This document shows positions 38,904-47,735 of a stretch of 64,000 bases of DNA, one piece after another. The stretch comes from CAWFZT01 sp963820415 (lineage in GTDB: Bacteria; Chloroflexota; Anaerolineae; Anaerolineales; Anaerolineaceae), in assembly GCA_963820415.1 (NCBI GenBank), contig CAWFZT010000004.1, forward strand, positions 62,001 to 126,000, written 5' to 3'. The notes under the pieces were generated by a model. That model was given only the letters and a program-made list of their open reading frames with translations, was not told the origin of the DNA and searched no databases. Position 1 is the stretch's first letter. Each line of letters starts with the position of its first letter. The position numbers were made by a program, and so were the translations under genes.

Positions 38904-40373
38904 GATGCCATTATACAAAAATTGGGGTGAAAAGTCAATGAAAACGAAATCCGCTACAATGAATATCACCAGCCAGGCCGACAGGCGCATCTGCATCAGG
39001 GGCACCACCACGTGCCGGTTTTTACTGTAAAAATCGCCGTGATAACCGACGAACAGCAGCAGCGCCTCCAGGATTAGTAGCCAGGCGATCACCACTGCCC
39101 AGGCTGACGCAGCGTCTTCATGCCGCCGGAGAGCGCGAATGAAAAGGATTGCACTTAAAAAAAGGCTGACCGGCAGCACCGCGGTCGACAGCGGGTGAAA
39201 CATATTCCCAATCGTTTCAAACCAGGTCGGGCGGGTATCAGGGCCGGCGGGAAAATAGGGCTGTAGATTACTCCCAAATAGCCCATCCAGATCGTTGAAA
39301 ATTTGCAGTGAGGCCCAGAAAGGGTTACTGATCAGGAAGCGAGTATAAGTCGAGTAACCGCGGGTCTTCATCCAGGTCATAAAATCTGCGAAGCGCCTGT
39401 AATCGTCATGCCTGACGCCAGCCTGGATGGCTTCTTTGATATCGTGGGAGAAAGGCATGCCCTGTTTTACAAAGAAGTCTACACGCGCCGGGTAAGGTAG
39501 AACGTTGCCGATCAAGTTGGCGATGAAAGGCTTCTCCCAGCGCATACTCAAGTTCACCGTCTTTTGTTGGACGGCAAAAAGCCCCGTCAGGTACAGCCCC
39601 ACCAGTCCCAGGACAATCATTGTGTTTCTCTTCCGATGTCGCCAGGACAAAACCAGGGCAATTACCAACAGCAGCAGCGTGATCGGGAGAACATACACCT
39701 GGGCGTCGCGGGTGAAGACCCACAGGGTCACGACCGCCAGCCATGCAACCACTAAGATTCCACTAAAAAATGATAGAGAAAGCCGTTGGACAACCAGACG
39801 ATGTGCCAGCTCAATCGTCAGCGCCAGGAGGATGGCAAATAGCGAAAAGGACAGCGACTCAGAGGATAAAATAAAATCCCAATCTGCCAACTGTGGGCTG
39901 AAGGCGAAAATCAAGATCGCGGCAGCCGCAGCCAGGCGCACAAAGGGATGTTTAAGTCGCCAGAAAACTTCCCAGGCCAGCAGACACCACCCAAGTAAGG
40001 AAAGGATCATCTGGACAATGACAATCCCTTCAAAACCCGGCTGGGGGGCCAGGGGTTTATTTTGACCTGGGATGGAGGCCAGGCTGACATTGGTCAGTTT
40101 ATATCCAGAGTTGGGTTGAAAGATGCGATATAAAAGAGGGACGGTCGGCGGGCGTTCGGCTAACAGTGACGCCCAGCTAAAAGGGGGGAATTGGGCCGCG
40201 GCGATATAACCATCTGTATCATTCATCGCTACCGAATAGGTATGATTTCCGTAGGCCGTCAGCCTGACTCCCAGCAAACCTGCTGTGATTAAAACAAGAA
40301 GAACAACGTCCCAATTCTTGACGAGGTATCTTATTGAGAAAGATTTTGTGGAATTTCTGCCGCTTGTATCCAT
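38859..40373 (-). CDS. Polytopic membrane protein, GT-C-like, unknown function
   Basis: 504 aa from the ATG at 40373, preceded by AAGGGA; a GTG at 40439 in the same frame is less likely because TACAAT just after it looks like a -10 box. About ten membrane helices. The first outer loop, NHTYSVAMNDTDGYIAAAQFPPF, has an acidic DTDG pair placed like the catalytic loop of GT-C glycosyltransferases, and a later FILSSESLSFSLFAILLAL helix is also typical of such proteins. A large loop after helix 8 (NVLPYPARVDFFVKQGMP...) is extracytoplasmic. The role is unknown; surface glycan assembly is an inference. Its 3' end contains the promoter and start of the T-box leader. Confidence 0.6.
   Translation of the reverse strand: MDTSGRNSTKSFSIRYLVKNWDVVLLVLITAGLLGVRLTAYGNHTYSVAMNDTDGYIAAAQFPPFSWASLLAERPPTVPLLYRIFQPNSGYKLTNVSLASIPGQNKPLAPQPGFEGIVIVQMILSLLGWCLLAWEVFWRLKHPFVRLAAAAAILIFAFSPQLADWDFILSSESLSFSLFAILLALTIELAHRLVVQRLSLSFFSGILVVAWLAVVTLWVFTRDAQVYVLPITLLLLVIALVLSWRHRKRNTMIVLGLVGLYLTGLFAVQQKTVNLSMRWEKPFIANLIGNVLPYPARVDFFVKQGMPFSHDIKEAIQAGVRHDDYRRFADFMTWMKTRGYSTYTRFLISNPFWASLQIFNDLDGLFGSNLQPYFPAGPDTRPTWFETIGNMFHPLSTAVLPVSLFLSAILFIRALRRHEDAASAWAVVIAWLLILEALLLFVGYHGDFYSKNRHVVVPLMQMRLSAWLVIFIVADFVFIDFSPQFLYNGINNYIGKPAKSSKPA
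38910..38938 (-). promoter_or_regulatory. Promoter of the T-box/ValRS operon
   Basis: TTGACT (-35, 38938-38933), 17-base spacer, TATAAT (-10, 38915-38910) on the minus strand. A near-consensus housekeeping promoter lying within the last codons of the upstream membrane-protein gene. Confidence 0.8.
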
Positions 40374-40471
40374 TCCCTTAAATCTACAGGAATATTTCCT
40401 CTTACTCCTGGACGGTGTATCTGTCGAAAATTGTACCACGCTCTCTGAACCCCGGACTCTTCTATGGGCTT

Positions 40472-40578
40472 GGTTCTCTGGGAATAGCCGTGGTGAACTC
40501 CCAGATTTGATGTGTGAGCGTGCGTAGCACGCTCACACATCAAATCTGGGGACCTTCCACGGTAAATCCGAATGAGCC
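40472..40578 (+). repeat. Two-tier palindromic element, copy D
   Basis: Arms GGTTCTCTGGGAATAGCCG and, inverted, GGCTCATTCGGATTTACCG. Inner hairpin at 40500-40550: perfect 24-bp stem, 3-base loop GTA, with core GTGTGAGCGTGC as in copy A. Lies between divergent genes. Confidence 0.85.
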
Positions 40579-40607
40579 GTGGGCTTTCTCTGGCAGGCTG
40601 AAATCCA

Positions 40608-40636
40608 TGGACAATCCTGGTATCATCGATGATAAT
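40608..40636 (+). promoter_or_regulatory. Promoter of the nudix gene
   Basis: TGGACA (40608-40613), 17-base spacer, GATAAT (40631-40636), 17 bases before the ATG at 40654. The spacer contains the palindrome ATCATCGATGAT, which could bind a regulator. Confidence 0.5.
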
Positions 40637-40653
40637 TGCCGGAAAAGGTGAGT

Positions 40654-41274
40654 ATGACGAATCCAAAATGGTTGGAATGGGCGCAGAATTTACAGGCTTT
40701 AGCGCAAAGTGGTTTGACCTATTCGCAGAACCCTTTCGATCTCCAGCGTTACGAGGCCATCCGTGAGATTGCTGCGGAAATCCTTTCTACCTATTCCCAG
40801 ACTGACCTGGGAATTATCCGCGATCTATATCAGTCTCAGGCAGGCTACATTACACCCAAAGTCGATGTGCGCGGGGTGGTGTTCAAAGGCGACCATATCC
40901 TGCTGGTGCGCGAGCTTGCAGATGGGGGGTTTACCTTGCCTGGAGGGTGGGCAGATGTAAACGAACCGCCCAGCTCAGCCGTAGAACGTGAAGTATGGGA
41001 AGAGACGGGCTACCATGTCAGGGCGAAAAAGCTGCTGGCGGTTTACGACCGTAACATGCACGGGCATCCGCCGTATATTTTCCATATTTACAAGCTGTTT
41101 ATCCTGTGCGAACTGGTCGGCGGGCAGGCCAGCGGCAGTATCGAAACTGGGGAAGCCGATTTCTTTCCGGAAGGCCACATTCCTCCTTTGTCGATTGCGC
41201 GTACTACCGTTGAAGAGATCACCCGCTTTTTCGAGCACCACCGCTGCGCTGATTTACCCACTGATTTCGATTAA
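40654..41274 (+). CDS. NUDIX hydrolase with N-terminal NUDIX_N domain
   Basis: 206 aa. Residues 1-65 are a helical NUDIX_N-type segment (ALAQSGLTYSQNPFDLQRYEAIREIAAEIL) known from hydrolases of nucleoside-diphosphate derivatives; the nudix fold follows. The nudix box is GWADVNEPPSSAVEREVWEETGY, a full GX5EX7REUXEEXGU match, so Mg-dependent pyrophosphatase activity is expected. Substrate cannot be told; NUDIX_N relatives act on ADP-ribose, CDP-choline or similar compounds. ATG 40654 follows AAGGTGAG; the longer in-frame TTG is rejected. moaA follows 32 bases later and may be co-transcribed. Confidence 0.88.
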   Translation: MTNPKWLEWAQNLQALAQSGLTYSQNPFDLQRYEAIREIAAEILSTYSQTDLGIIRDLYQSQAGYITPKVDVRGVVFKGDHILLVRELADGGFTLPGGWADVNEPPSSAVEREVWEETGYHVRAKKLLAVYDRNMHGHPPYIFHIYKLFILCELVGGQASGSIETGEADFFPEGHIPPLSIARTTVEEITRFFEHHRCADLPTDFD

Positions 41275-41306
41275 TAATCCTGTTTAACGGTAGTTGAGGA
41301 AAGCCA

Positions 41307-42293
41307 ATGCTTCAGGATAAGTATGGTCGGCAGATCACTTATTTGCGTATTTCGGTAACAGACCGCTGTAATTTTCGCTGCGTTTACTGTATGCCGGTGG
41401 ACGGAATCCCCTGGCAGTCTCACGCGGCGATCATGCACTACGAAGAGATCGTCGAAGTGGCGCGCGTGGCTGCGTCTCAAGGGGTCAGCGAAGTACGCTT
41501 AACCGGCGGTGAGCCGCTGGTACGTCAAGATCTACCCGAGCTGGTGCGCTTGATTAGTGCCGTCCATGGCATCCAGGATATCAGCATGACCACCAACGGC
41601 ATCTTGCTGGATAAATTGGCCGCCCCGTTAGCCCAGGCCGGTCTGAAACGGGTAAATATCAGCCTGGATACCCTCGACCCCGAAAAATATACCCGCATTA
41701 CCCGGGGTGGCTCTCTCATCCGCTTTTGGGATGGCCTGCATGCCGCTGAAATGGCCGGCTTAAATCCGATCAAACTCAACGTGGTCGCCATGCGAGGGGT
41801 GAATGATGACGAGCTGGTTGACCTGGCGCGTTTGAGCCTGGAGCATGACTGGCAGGTGCGCTTTATTGAGATCATGCCAATCCGCAATCAGGAGTCGTGG
41901 GGCTCCGGTTTTCCTTCCCCCGAGAGCGTCTACCTGTCCATTCAAGAGATGCTGAAAATCTTCGAACCGTATGGCTTGCAACCAGTCGAACATGCAGTCG
42001 GAAGCGGGCCGGCGCGTGAATACCGCCTGCAAGGGGCTGCCGGAACAATCGGGTTCATTTCCCCGCTTGGTGAAAGGTTTTGTGATTGCTGCAACCGCTT
42101 ACGCCTCACCGCGGATGGCTTCCTGCGTCCCTGCTTATTGAAAGATATTGAAATTCCCGTTCTACCCGCCTTGCGCGCCGGGGAGCCGATTTTACCCTTG
42201 CTCATGAAAGCAGTCGAGCTCAAGCCTACTCGCCACGAACTGGAAGAAGAACATTATTCTACCGGGCGCTGTATGCGCCAGATCGGCGGATGA
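41307..42293 (+). CDS. moaA: GTP 3',8-cyclase MoaA
   Basis: 328-aa radical SAM enzyme for the first step of molybdenum cofactor synthesis (GTP to 3',8-cyclo-GTP). The SAM cluster Cys are 21, 25 and 28 (CNFRCVYC). GGEPLVR and SLDTLDPEKY follow. The C-terminal substrate cluster is in FCDCCNRLRLTADGFLRPCL, and the protein ends in Gly-Gly as needed for catalysis. No other moa genes are in the window. Convergent with upp, 21 bases apart. Confidence 0.97.
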   Translation: MLQDKYGRQITYLRISVTDRCNFRCVYCMPVDGIPWQSHAAIMHYEEIVEVARVAASQGVSEVRLTGGEPLVRQDLPELVRLISAVHGIQDISMTTNGILLDKLAAPLAQAGLKRVNISLDTLDPEKYTRITRGGSLIRFWDGLHAAEMAGLNPIKLNVVAMRGVNDDELVDLARLSLEHDWQVRFIEIMPIRNQESWGSGFPSPESVYLSIQEMLKIFEPYGLQPVEHAVGSGPAREYRLQGAAGTIGFISPLGERFCDCCNRLRLTADGFLRPCLLKDIEIPVLPALRAGEPILPLLMKAVELKPTRHELEEEHYSTGRCMRQIGG

Positions 42294-42314
42294 AATACAT
42301 TCCTGGGAGAATAA

Positions 42315-42941
42315 TTAGCCCGTTCCAAACTGGCGGTCGCCGGCGTCGCCCAGGCCGGGGACGATATAACCGCGCTCGTTGAGGTGGTCATCCACGGCGG
42401 CCAGGTAGATCGGCACATCAGGATGGCGTGACTGCAGGGCGGCAATTCCTTCCGGCGCTCCGATCAGCCCGACGAACTTGATTTTTTTAGCACCCCAGTT
42501 TTTCAATATATCGACAGTGGCAATGGCCGACCCGCCTGTTGCCAGCATAGGGTCCAGGATCAGGCAGACATTGACAGTCGGCATCACCGGAAGCTTGTTG
42601 TAATACTGCACCGGTTTGAGGGTCTTTTCGTCCCGGTACAAACCAATGTGCCAGACTTCGGCGGAAGATAGGATTTCCCACACACCTTCTACCATACCTA
42701 AGCCAGCGCGCAGGATCGGCACCAGGCCCACTTTTTCTTTCAGCGTAGCTCCAGTGGTAATCGCTAAGGGGGTTTGGACCTCAGTAGGATCGATCAGCAG
42801 GTCCATAGTAGCTTCGTAAGCCAGCAGCCCGGCCAACTCACGCACGAGTTCACGGAATTGTTTAGGGTTGGTTTCCATGTTGCGCAGAAGGGTCAGTTTG
42901 TGCGCAACCAATGGATGAGGTGAAACAAACACATTTTGCAT
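42315..42941 (-). CDS. upp: Uracil phosphoribosyltransferase
   Basis: 208 aa, normal length. Salvages uracil with PRPP to give UMP. The PRPP loop is ILDPMLATGGSA, the uracil-binding end is AAVDDHLNERGYIVPGLGDAGDRQFGT. AAGGAG lies 9 bases before the ATG, and TATAAT sits at 42980-42975 on the same strand. Divergent from ruvB across palindromic copy E. Confidence 0.97.
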   Translation of the reverse strand: MQNVFVSPHPLVAHKLTLLRNMETNPKQFRELVRELAGLLAYEATMDLLIDPTEVQTPLAITTGATLKEKVGLVPILRAGLGMVEGVWEILSSAEVWHIGLYRDEKTLKPVQYYNKLPVMPTVNVCLILDPMLATGGSAIATVDILKNWGAKKIKFVGLIGAPEGIAALQSRHPDVPIYLAAVDDHLNERGYIVPGLGDAGDRQFGTG

Positions 42942-43006
42942 AAAAATATTCTCCTTGTATGGATTACTGGCCTTATTATAGCTTTTTCTTCAGGATTTGC
43001 CTTTAT

Positions 43007-43097
43007 GGTTATTGGGAATTGGCAAAGGGGATTACCAAATTTTTGGGTGCCATGGCACCCAAAAATTTGGTTTCTTCCTTAGGAAATCCCAAAGATC
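43007..43097 (+). repeat. Two-tier palindromic element, copy E (divergent subtype)
   Basis: Arms GGTTATTGGGAATTGGC and, inverted, GATCTTTGGGATTTCCT. Inner perfect 36-nt palindrome at 43035-43070 with tip GTGCCATGGCAC. The arms differ most from the other copies. Lies between divergent upp and ruvB. Confidence 0.75.
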
Positions 43098-43123
43098 TGC
43101 TCTTATAAAAATAACCTTGCGGG

Positions 43124-43129
43124 TATAAT
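43124..43129 (+). promoter_or_regulatory. Candidate -10 box of ruvB, implying a leaderless mRNA
   Basis: TATAAT eight bases before the ruvB ATG at 43137; transcription would start at about the A of ATG. No Shine-Dalgarno is visible and no -35 is clear. Confidence 0.4.
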
Positions 43130-43136
43130 CAGGTAC

Positions 43137-44180
43137 ATGAGTGAAGCGGATAACCGTCTGATCGCCCCGGAAGTGAAGCCTGATGACCGCATCGACCAGG
43201 CGTTGAGGCCGCGCAGCCTGGGCGAGGTGATTGGGCAGGAGCAGCTTAAAGAGAACCTCTCAATTCTAATCCAGGCAGCCCGCCAGCGCAGCGAGCCGCT
43301 CGACCACGTCTTATTTTATGGCCCACCTGGCCTGGGCAAAACTACCCTGGCGCATGTGTTGGCCTTTGAGATGAAGGTTAGTATCAAGATCACCGCCGGG
43401 CCGGCAGTCGAGCGCGCCGGCGATCTGGCTGCCATCCTCACCAACCTGCATGCCGGTGATATTTTGTTCATCGACGAGATCCACCGGCTGGGCCGGGCAG
43501 TTGAAGAGGTATTGTACCCGGCCATGGAAGACTATGCCCTGGACATCATTATTGGTAAAGGCCCTTCAGCCCGTTCGATCCGCTTGAAGCTGCCCCGCTT
43601 CACCGTCATCGGGGCGACAACCCGGCTGGCCCTGGTCAGCGCGCCCTTGCGCGCTCGCTTTGGGGTAGTTTACCGGTTGGATTATTACGACCTGGATGCC
43701 GTCCAGGAGGTGGTGCGCCGGGCGGCGCGCCTGCTGGCTGTCAAAGCCGACCCGGGTGGGGTTGAGGAGATCGCCCGGCGGGCGCGCGGCACGCCGCGTG
43801 TCTCGTTGCGCTTGTTGCGCCGGGTGCGCGATTACGCCCAGGTCAAAGCGAATGGGCACATCACCCGCGAGGTAGCCACTGAGGCGTTGAACCTGCTGAA
43901 CGTCGATGCCCTTGGATTGGATGACGTAGACCGGCGCGTGCTGCGAACGATCATCGAGAAATATGAAGGCGGTCCGGTCGGCTTGAATACCATCGCCGCC
44001 TCTGTCAGTGAAGAGCCGGACACAATAATGGATGTAGTCGAGCCCTATCTTCTTCAGTTGGGTTTCCTGGGACGCACCCCCCAAGGTCGGGTGGCGACGC
44101 GCCTGGCTTACCAGCATCTTGGATTGGATTACCGAGACGACGGTATGCAGCCAGCTCTTTTTCAACCAGAAGAAGAATAG
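43137..44180 (+). CDS. ruvB: Holliday junction branch migration ATPase RuvB
   Basis: 347 aa. AAA+ motor that drives branch migration with RuvA. Walker A GPPGLGKTT at residues 62-70, Walker B FIDEIHRLGR, sensor GATTRLALVSAPLRARFG, and the C-terminal winged helix (ALGLDDVDRRVLRTIIEKYEGGPVGL, RTPQGRVATRLAYQHLG). ruvA and ruvC are not adjacent. Followed by a PHP-domain gene, queA and udg on the same strand, a run that may be co-transcribed. Confidence 0.97.
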   Translation: MSEADNRLIAPEVKPDDRIDQALRPRSLGEVIGQEQLKENLSILIQAARQRSEPLDHVLFYGPPGLGKTTLAHVLAFEMKVSIKITAGPAVERAGDLAAILTNLHAGDILFIDEIHRLGRAVEEVLYPAMEDYALDIIIGKGPSARSIRLKLPRFTVIGATTRLALVSAPLRARFGVVYRLDYYDLDAVQEVVRRAARLLAVKADPGGVEEIARRARGTPRVSLRLLRRVRDYAQVKANGHITREVATEALNLLNVDALGLDDVDRRVLRTIIEKYEGGPVGLNTIAASVSEEPDTIMDVVEPYLLQLGFLGRTPQGRVATRLAYQHLGLDYRDDGMQPALFQPEEE

Positions 44181-44212
44181 CTGGAGGATTGCATCTTCAT
44201 GCAGGGTATTTT

Positions 44213-45417
44213 ATGAGCCTATCCTTCTTCCCCAAACTGGTGAAAAATGGCAGCCTGGCGAACATGTCCGTCCGCGGACTATCGCCTGGGCAAAGCTATC
44301 GGGCGGTCATTTTGCCCGTGCGGGAAAAAAATCGCTGTCTGATTTATGAAGGGGAAGCTGGCGATTACGGCAGCCTGTCTTGGGCGCAGCCGGTGGATTG
44401 GGTGGGGGATGCCCTGGTCGATATTTTTGTTCTTGGCAAAGCACTGGCGTTCTGCACTTTCCACATTTATGCCTTGCAGCCAGAGATGGCCAATCTACGT
44501 CCACTGCGCTGTGATTTTCACGTCCACACCTCTTATTCTGATGGGACGCGCCTACCGGCAGAGATGGTCGTGCGTGGGCGTGAGCTGGGGCTGGACGCGT
44601 TAGCAATCACCGATCACAATTTCTACCAGGCTTCCCTTGAGTCCATCGAATTTGTACGTAAATCCGGCCTGGGTATCACCTGTTTTCCTGGTGAGGAGGT
44701 GACTTCGCCTACCTGGCACATGCTTTCCATTGGAGCCAACGCTCCGGTAGGTTATACCGATGACCAGGCTGGCTATACCGGCATGCAAAATACCCTCTTG
44801 ATGATCCACCAGCGCGGCGGAAAGGCTTTCCTCGCCCATCCATATTGGATTTCCGGGCGGCGCATCAACCAGCCAATGGAAGAATACGAACGCCTGCTCA
44901 GCGAAGGTGGGATAGATGGCATAGAATTGCTTGGAGATGTGCCTTGGGAAGAAAACCTGCGCTCGCTGGTGCGTTATAGCGAGCTGGAATCAAGAACAAA
45001 ACTGGCCATCCTGGGTAATTCGGATACCCATTCACCGGAGCATACCTTTGGGAGCTATTGGACGCTGGTGTTCGCCAGGTCAAACAGCCAGGAAGACATC
45101 CTGGCTGCCATCCTGGACCACCGCTCAGTCGCCTGTATGCTCATGCCGATGGGGCCAGCCAGCCATCCGGTCATCCCAAGGCTGCTGGCTCTTGGCCCAT
45201 TCGAGCTGGTCGACCTGGCGATTTTCCTGCAAGAGCATTATTTTCCCCAGCACGATGCCCTTTGTCATCCAGGAAGCTGAGCTGGGACGGCGTTTCCTGG
45301 GTGGGGATTTACACCGGCGAAGTCCCCTTGCGGGCCGTGCAGGCAGCCCTGGAAACCTATTATTCCCAATCCTTTGGCGTAGCTTCCCGCAACAGGTCGG
45401 CGGGTGAAAACATCTGA
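44213..45417 (+). CDS. PHP-domain phosphoesterase, frameshifted near the end
   Basis: About 400 aa. A beta-rich N-terminal part of about 95 residues precedes the PHP domain (RCDFHVHTSYSDGTRLPAEM, ITDHN, FPGEEVTS, AHPYW, GNSDTHSP), which carries the metal-binding His and Asp residues. CehA/McbA-type phosphoesterases have this layout. Near 45270 the frame breaks; the alternative frame gives LSWDGVSWVGIYTGEVPLRAVQAALETYY and ends at 45415-45417, a plausible true C terminus, so one base seems extra. ATG 44213 is chosen over TTG 44189, whose GGAGG is too close. Its end overlaps queA by 14 bases. Confidence 0.75.
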
Positions 45418-46425
45418 TTTCGATTATTTCCTCCCGCCTGAGCGCATTGCCCAGACGCCGCTGGAACCGCGCCATTCGTCGCGCCTGCTGGTGCTGCGGC
45501 GTGGGCGCGCGGACCTGGAACACGCCCAATTCTGGCATCTGGATGAATATTTAAAACCGGGTGATCTGCTGGTGATCAATCAGACGCGTGTGATTTCCCG
45601 CCCGAATTTTTGCTCGCAAACCTACTGGCGGGAAAGTCGAGATTCTCCTGCTCCGCCGCCAGGATGAGCTGACCTGGGAAGCGCTGGTGGGGGGTAAAGG
45701 ACTGGTAGCTGGCAAAGGGTTGAGAGTCGAAGATGGCCCCCAGGTAGAAATTACCGGCGTATTGGAGGGTTCCCGGCGATTGGTTGCATTTTTCCGAACC
45801 GATCGATACCTATCTGGGGTTGGCCGGTCAAATGCCGCTGCCGCCTTACATCCATACCCCCTTGCAGGACCCGGAACGCTATCAGACCGTGTATGCCTGC
45901 CAGCCCGGCTCGGCTGCCGCGCCTACCGCTGGGCTGCATTTCACCCCCGAATTAATGAAAAAACTGGAAAACAAAGCTGTCCAGTTTGTCGAGGTCACCC
46001 TGCACATTGGCCTGGACACCTTTGCTCCGGTTACTGAGGACGATCCCAGGCAGCATAAAATACACACCGAATGGTGCGAGGTTACCTCTGCCGCGGCTGA
46101 TAAGATCAACTTAGCCTCTGCTGCAGGAGCAAAGATCGTGGCGGTCGGCACGACCAGCGTGCGCACCCTTGAAACGGCCGCTCGTTTTGCCAGGCTGGGC
46201 CAATTGGTAGGGGAGTTTGCCGGGGCGACTGACCTGTTCATCCTGCCGGGGTATCATTTCAGGGTGGTCGAAGCCATGATCACCAATTTCCATCTACCGT
46301 GCTCGACGTTGTTGATGCTGGTGAGCGCCTTTGCCGGACGGGAACGTATCCTCGAGGTTTACCAGGCTGCTATCCAGGCGGGCTACCGGTTTTATTCCTT
46401 TGGGGATGCGATGTTGATCCTATGA
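45404..46425 (+). CDS. queA: tRNA preQ1(34) S-adenosylmethionine ribosyltransferase-isomerase QueA, two frameshifts
   Basis: Enzyme of queuosine synthesis that adds the cyclopentene ring precursor to preQ1 in tRNA. GTG start: VKTSDFDYFLPPERIAQTPLEPR, then PGDLLVINQTRVI. At about 45598 an extra T breaks VIPARIF; the next frame gives RIFARKPTGGKVEILLLRR. At about 45778 an extra T breaks RLVHFSEP; the third frame runs HFSEPIDTYLGLAGQMPLPPYI to the stop, including AAPTAGLHFTPELM and SVRTLE. Both extra bases lie next to T runs, which suggests base-calling errors. About 340 aa when repaired, the normal length. Stop overlaps the UDG start as ATGA. Confidence 0.88.
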
Positions 46426-47111
46426 GCGAGTATCTGGATTGGCAGGCCCTGGATAATAAGATTGTCGCCTGCCGGTTGTGCCCCAGGCTGGTGCGCTGGC
46501 GGGAAGAGGTGGCGCACATACGCCGGCGCGCCTACAGGTACCAGGCTTATTGGGGTAGACCGGTGCCGGGTTTTGGAGATCGGCAGGCGCGCATCCTGGT
46601 GGTTGGCCTGGCGCCAGGTGCGCATGGCTCAAACCGCACCGGCCGAATGTTTACCGGGGATGCGTCCGGCGAGTTCCTTTATGCGGCGCTGCATCGGGCT
46701 GGCTTTGCCAATCAGCCCGGCTCAAACAGCCGGGAGGATGGGTTAGTGTTGAAGGATGTTTTTATCACCGCCGTCTGCCGTTGTGTTCCACCGGATAATA
46801 AACCCGAGCGGCTGGAAATGGACAATTGCCAGCCTTTCCTGCTGAATGAAATCCATCTGCTCGAAAACATCCAGGGTATCGTCGCCCTGGGAAAGGTGGC
46901 GTTTGACCGGCTCATCCCGATTTACAGGATGAAATGGGATGTTACACTGGATATGGAATTTGCCCACGTCGCGTTTTATCCAAAGCATGGCCAGGCGCCC
47001 TGGCTGTTAGCTTCCTATCACCCCAGCCGGCAGAACACTCAGACTGGACGCCTGACTACGGCCATGTTCGACCGTATTTGGGAATTGGCCCGGAAAATCC
47101 TGTCTCCTTAG
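46422..47111 (+). CDS. Type 5 uracil-DNA glycosylase (UdgB-like)
   Basis: 229 aa. Removes uracil and other deaminated bases from DNA. Family 5 motifs: GLAPGAHGSNRTGRMFTGDASGEFLY (motif A lacking the catalytic Asp of family 1) and LLASYHPSRQNTQTGRLT (motif B). Four Cys for a [4Fe-4S] cluster: CRLCPRL near the N terminus, with the remaining ligands in CRCV and CQPF. ATG 46422 gives the family N terminus MSEYLDWQALDNKIVACRLCPRL and overlaps the queA stop. Family 5 enzymes are found mainly in thermophiles, Actinobacteria and Chloroflexota-like bacteria. Confidence 0.92.
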   Translation: MSEYLDWQALDNKIVACRLCPRLVRWREEVAHIRRRAYRYQAYWGRPVPGFGDRQARILVVGLAPGAHGSNRTGRMFTGDASGEFLYAALHRAGFANQPGSNSREDGLVLKDVFITAVCRCVPPDNKPERLEMDNCQPFLLNEIHLLENIQGIVALGKVAFDRLIPIYRMKWDVTLDMEFAHVAFYPKHGQAPWLLASYHPSRQNTQTGRLTTAMFDRIWELARKILSP

Positions 47112-47214
47112 CGGGATGGCTGTCGTGTATATCGTTTGTATAATGATCCCTGAAGGCTTTGGGCAAAGGGGGTACAATATATTTAAGCTTGGGTGAGCAA
47201 AAAAGAAAGTCATT

Positions 47215-47688
47215 ATGCAGAAAAAAATAGAAGAGAATGTAATCGCCCCAGATTTTGAGCTGGTCGATACACAGGGCAGGACAATCCGCCTGTCGGAGTT
47301 GTGGGGTAAAAAGATCGTCGTGTTGGTGCTGATGCGCGGTTTTATGTGACCCTACTGCCGTAAACATCTGGCGCAGTTGCGCCAGGATTGGGGTGAGTTT
47401 TCTGGGCGGGGCGCTGAAATTATCGCATTAGGTCCCGATAGCCCCAACGCCTTTCGCCGCTATTGGGAAGAGGAGCGCATCCCATTTACTGGCTGCTCGG
47501 ATATTAATTCCAGGGTAGCCGACCGGTATTATCAAGAAGTCAACTGGTTGAAATTCGGCCGCATGCCAGCGATTTTTGTAATCGATCTTCACGGGGGCAT
47601 CCGCTACGGACATTACGGCGATTTGATGAGCGATATCCCATCCAATGAAGAAATCCTGGGAGTGATTGACCGGCTTTCAGCAGAATAA
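47215..47688 (+). CDS. Peroxiredoxin-like protein with probable selenocysteine (in-frame UGA)
   Basis: 157 residues if UGA at 47347-47349 is read as selenocysteine (position 45). The sequence before it, NVIAPDFELVDTQGRTIRLSELWGKKIVVLVLMRGFM, and after it, PYCRKHLAQLRQDWGEFSGRGAEIIALGPD, form one AhpC/TSA (Prx-like2) domain whose motif is normally RGFxCPYC; UGA is exactly at the first, peroxidatic Cys, giving UxxC. A hairpin fitting a bacterial SECIS follows. The frame is otherwise intact, unlike the single-base indels elsewhere. Known selenoproteins include Prx-like proteins with this replacement. Role: reduction of peroxides using thiol donors. A C-to-A base error or true nonsense mutation remains possible. 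selA/B/C/D are not in the window. Confidence 0.75.
47347..47394 (+). promoter_or_regulatory. Candidate bacterial SECIS element
   Basis: UGA followed 18 bases later by a perfect hairpin: CTGGCGCA (47368-47375), GT, TGCGCCAG (47378-47385). With a 5-bp apical stem the loop is GCAGTTGC, starting with G as bacterial SECIS loops require. Outer bases ACCC (47349-47352) and GGGT (47391-47394) can pair. The loop lies within the 16-37 base distance window known for SelB recognition. Confidence 0.6.
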
Positions 47689-47735
47689 TTTGTCCAGGTA
47701 GGACAACTAAGAGAAAACCGGGAAATAAAGCACAC

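Noticed and set aside
47347..47349. Peroxiredoxin UGA as just another sequencing error
   Set aside because: It is a substitution-type in-frame codon at the catalytic Cys with a fitting hairpin, unlike the indels elsewhere; kept as a candidate, not as proof.
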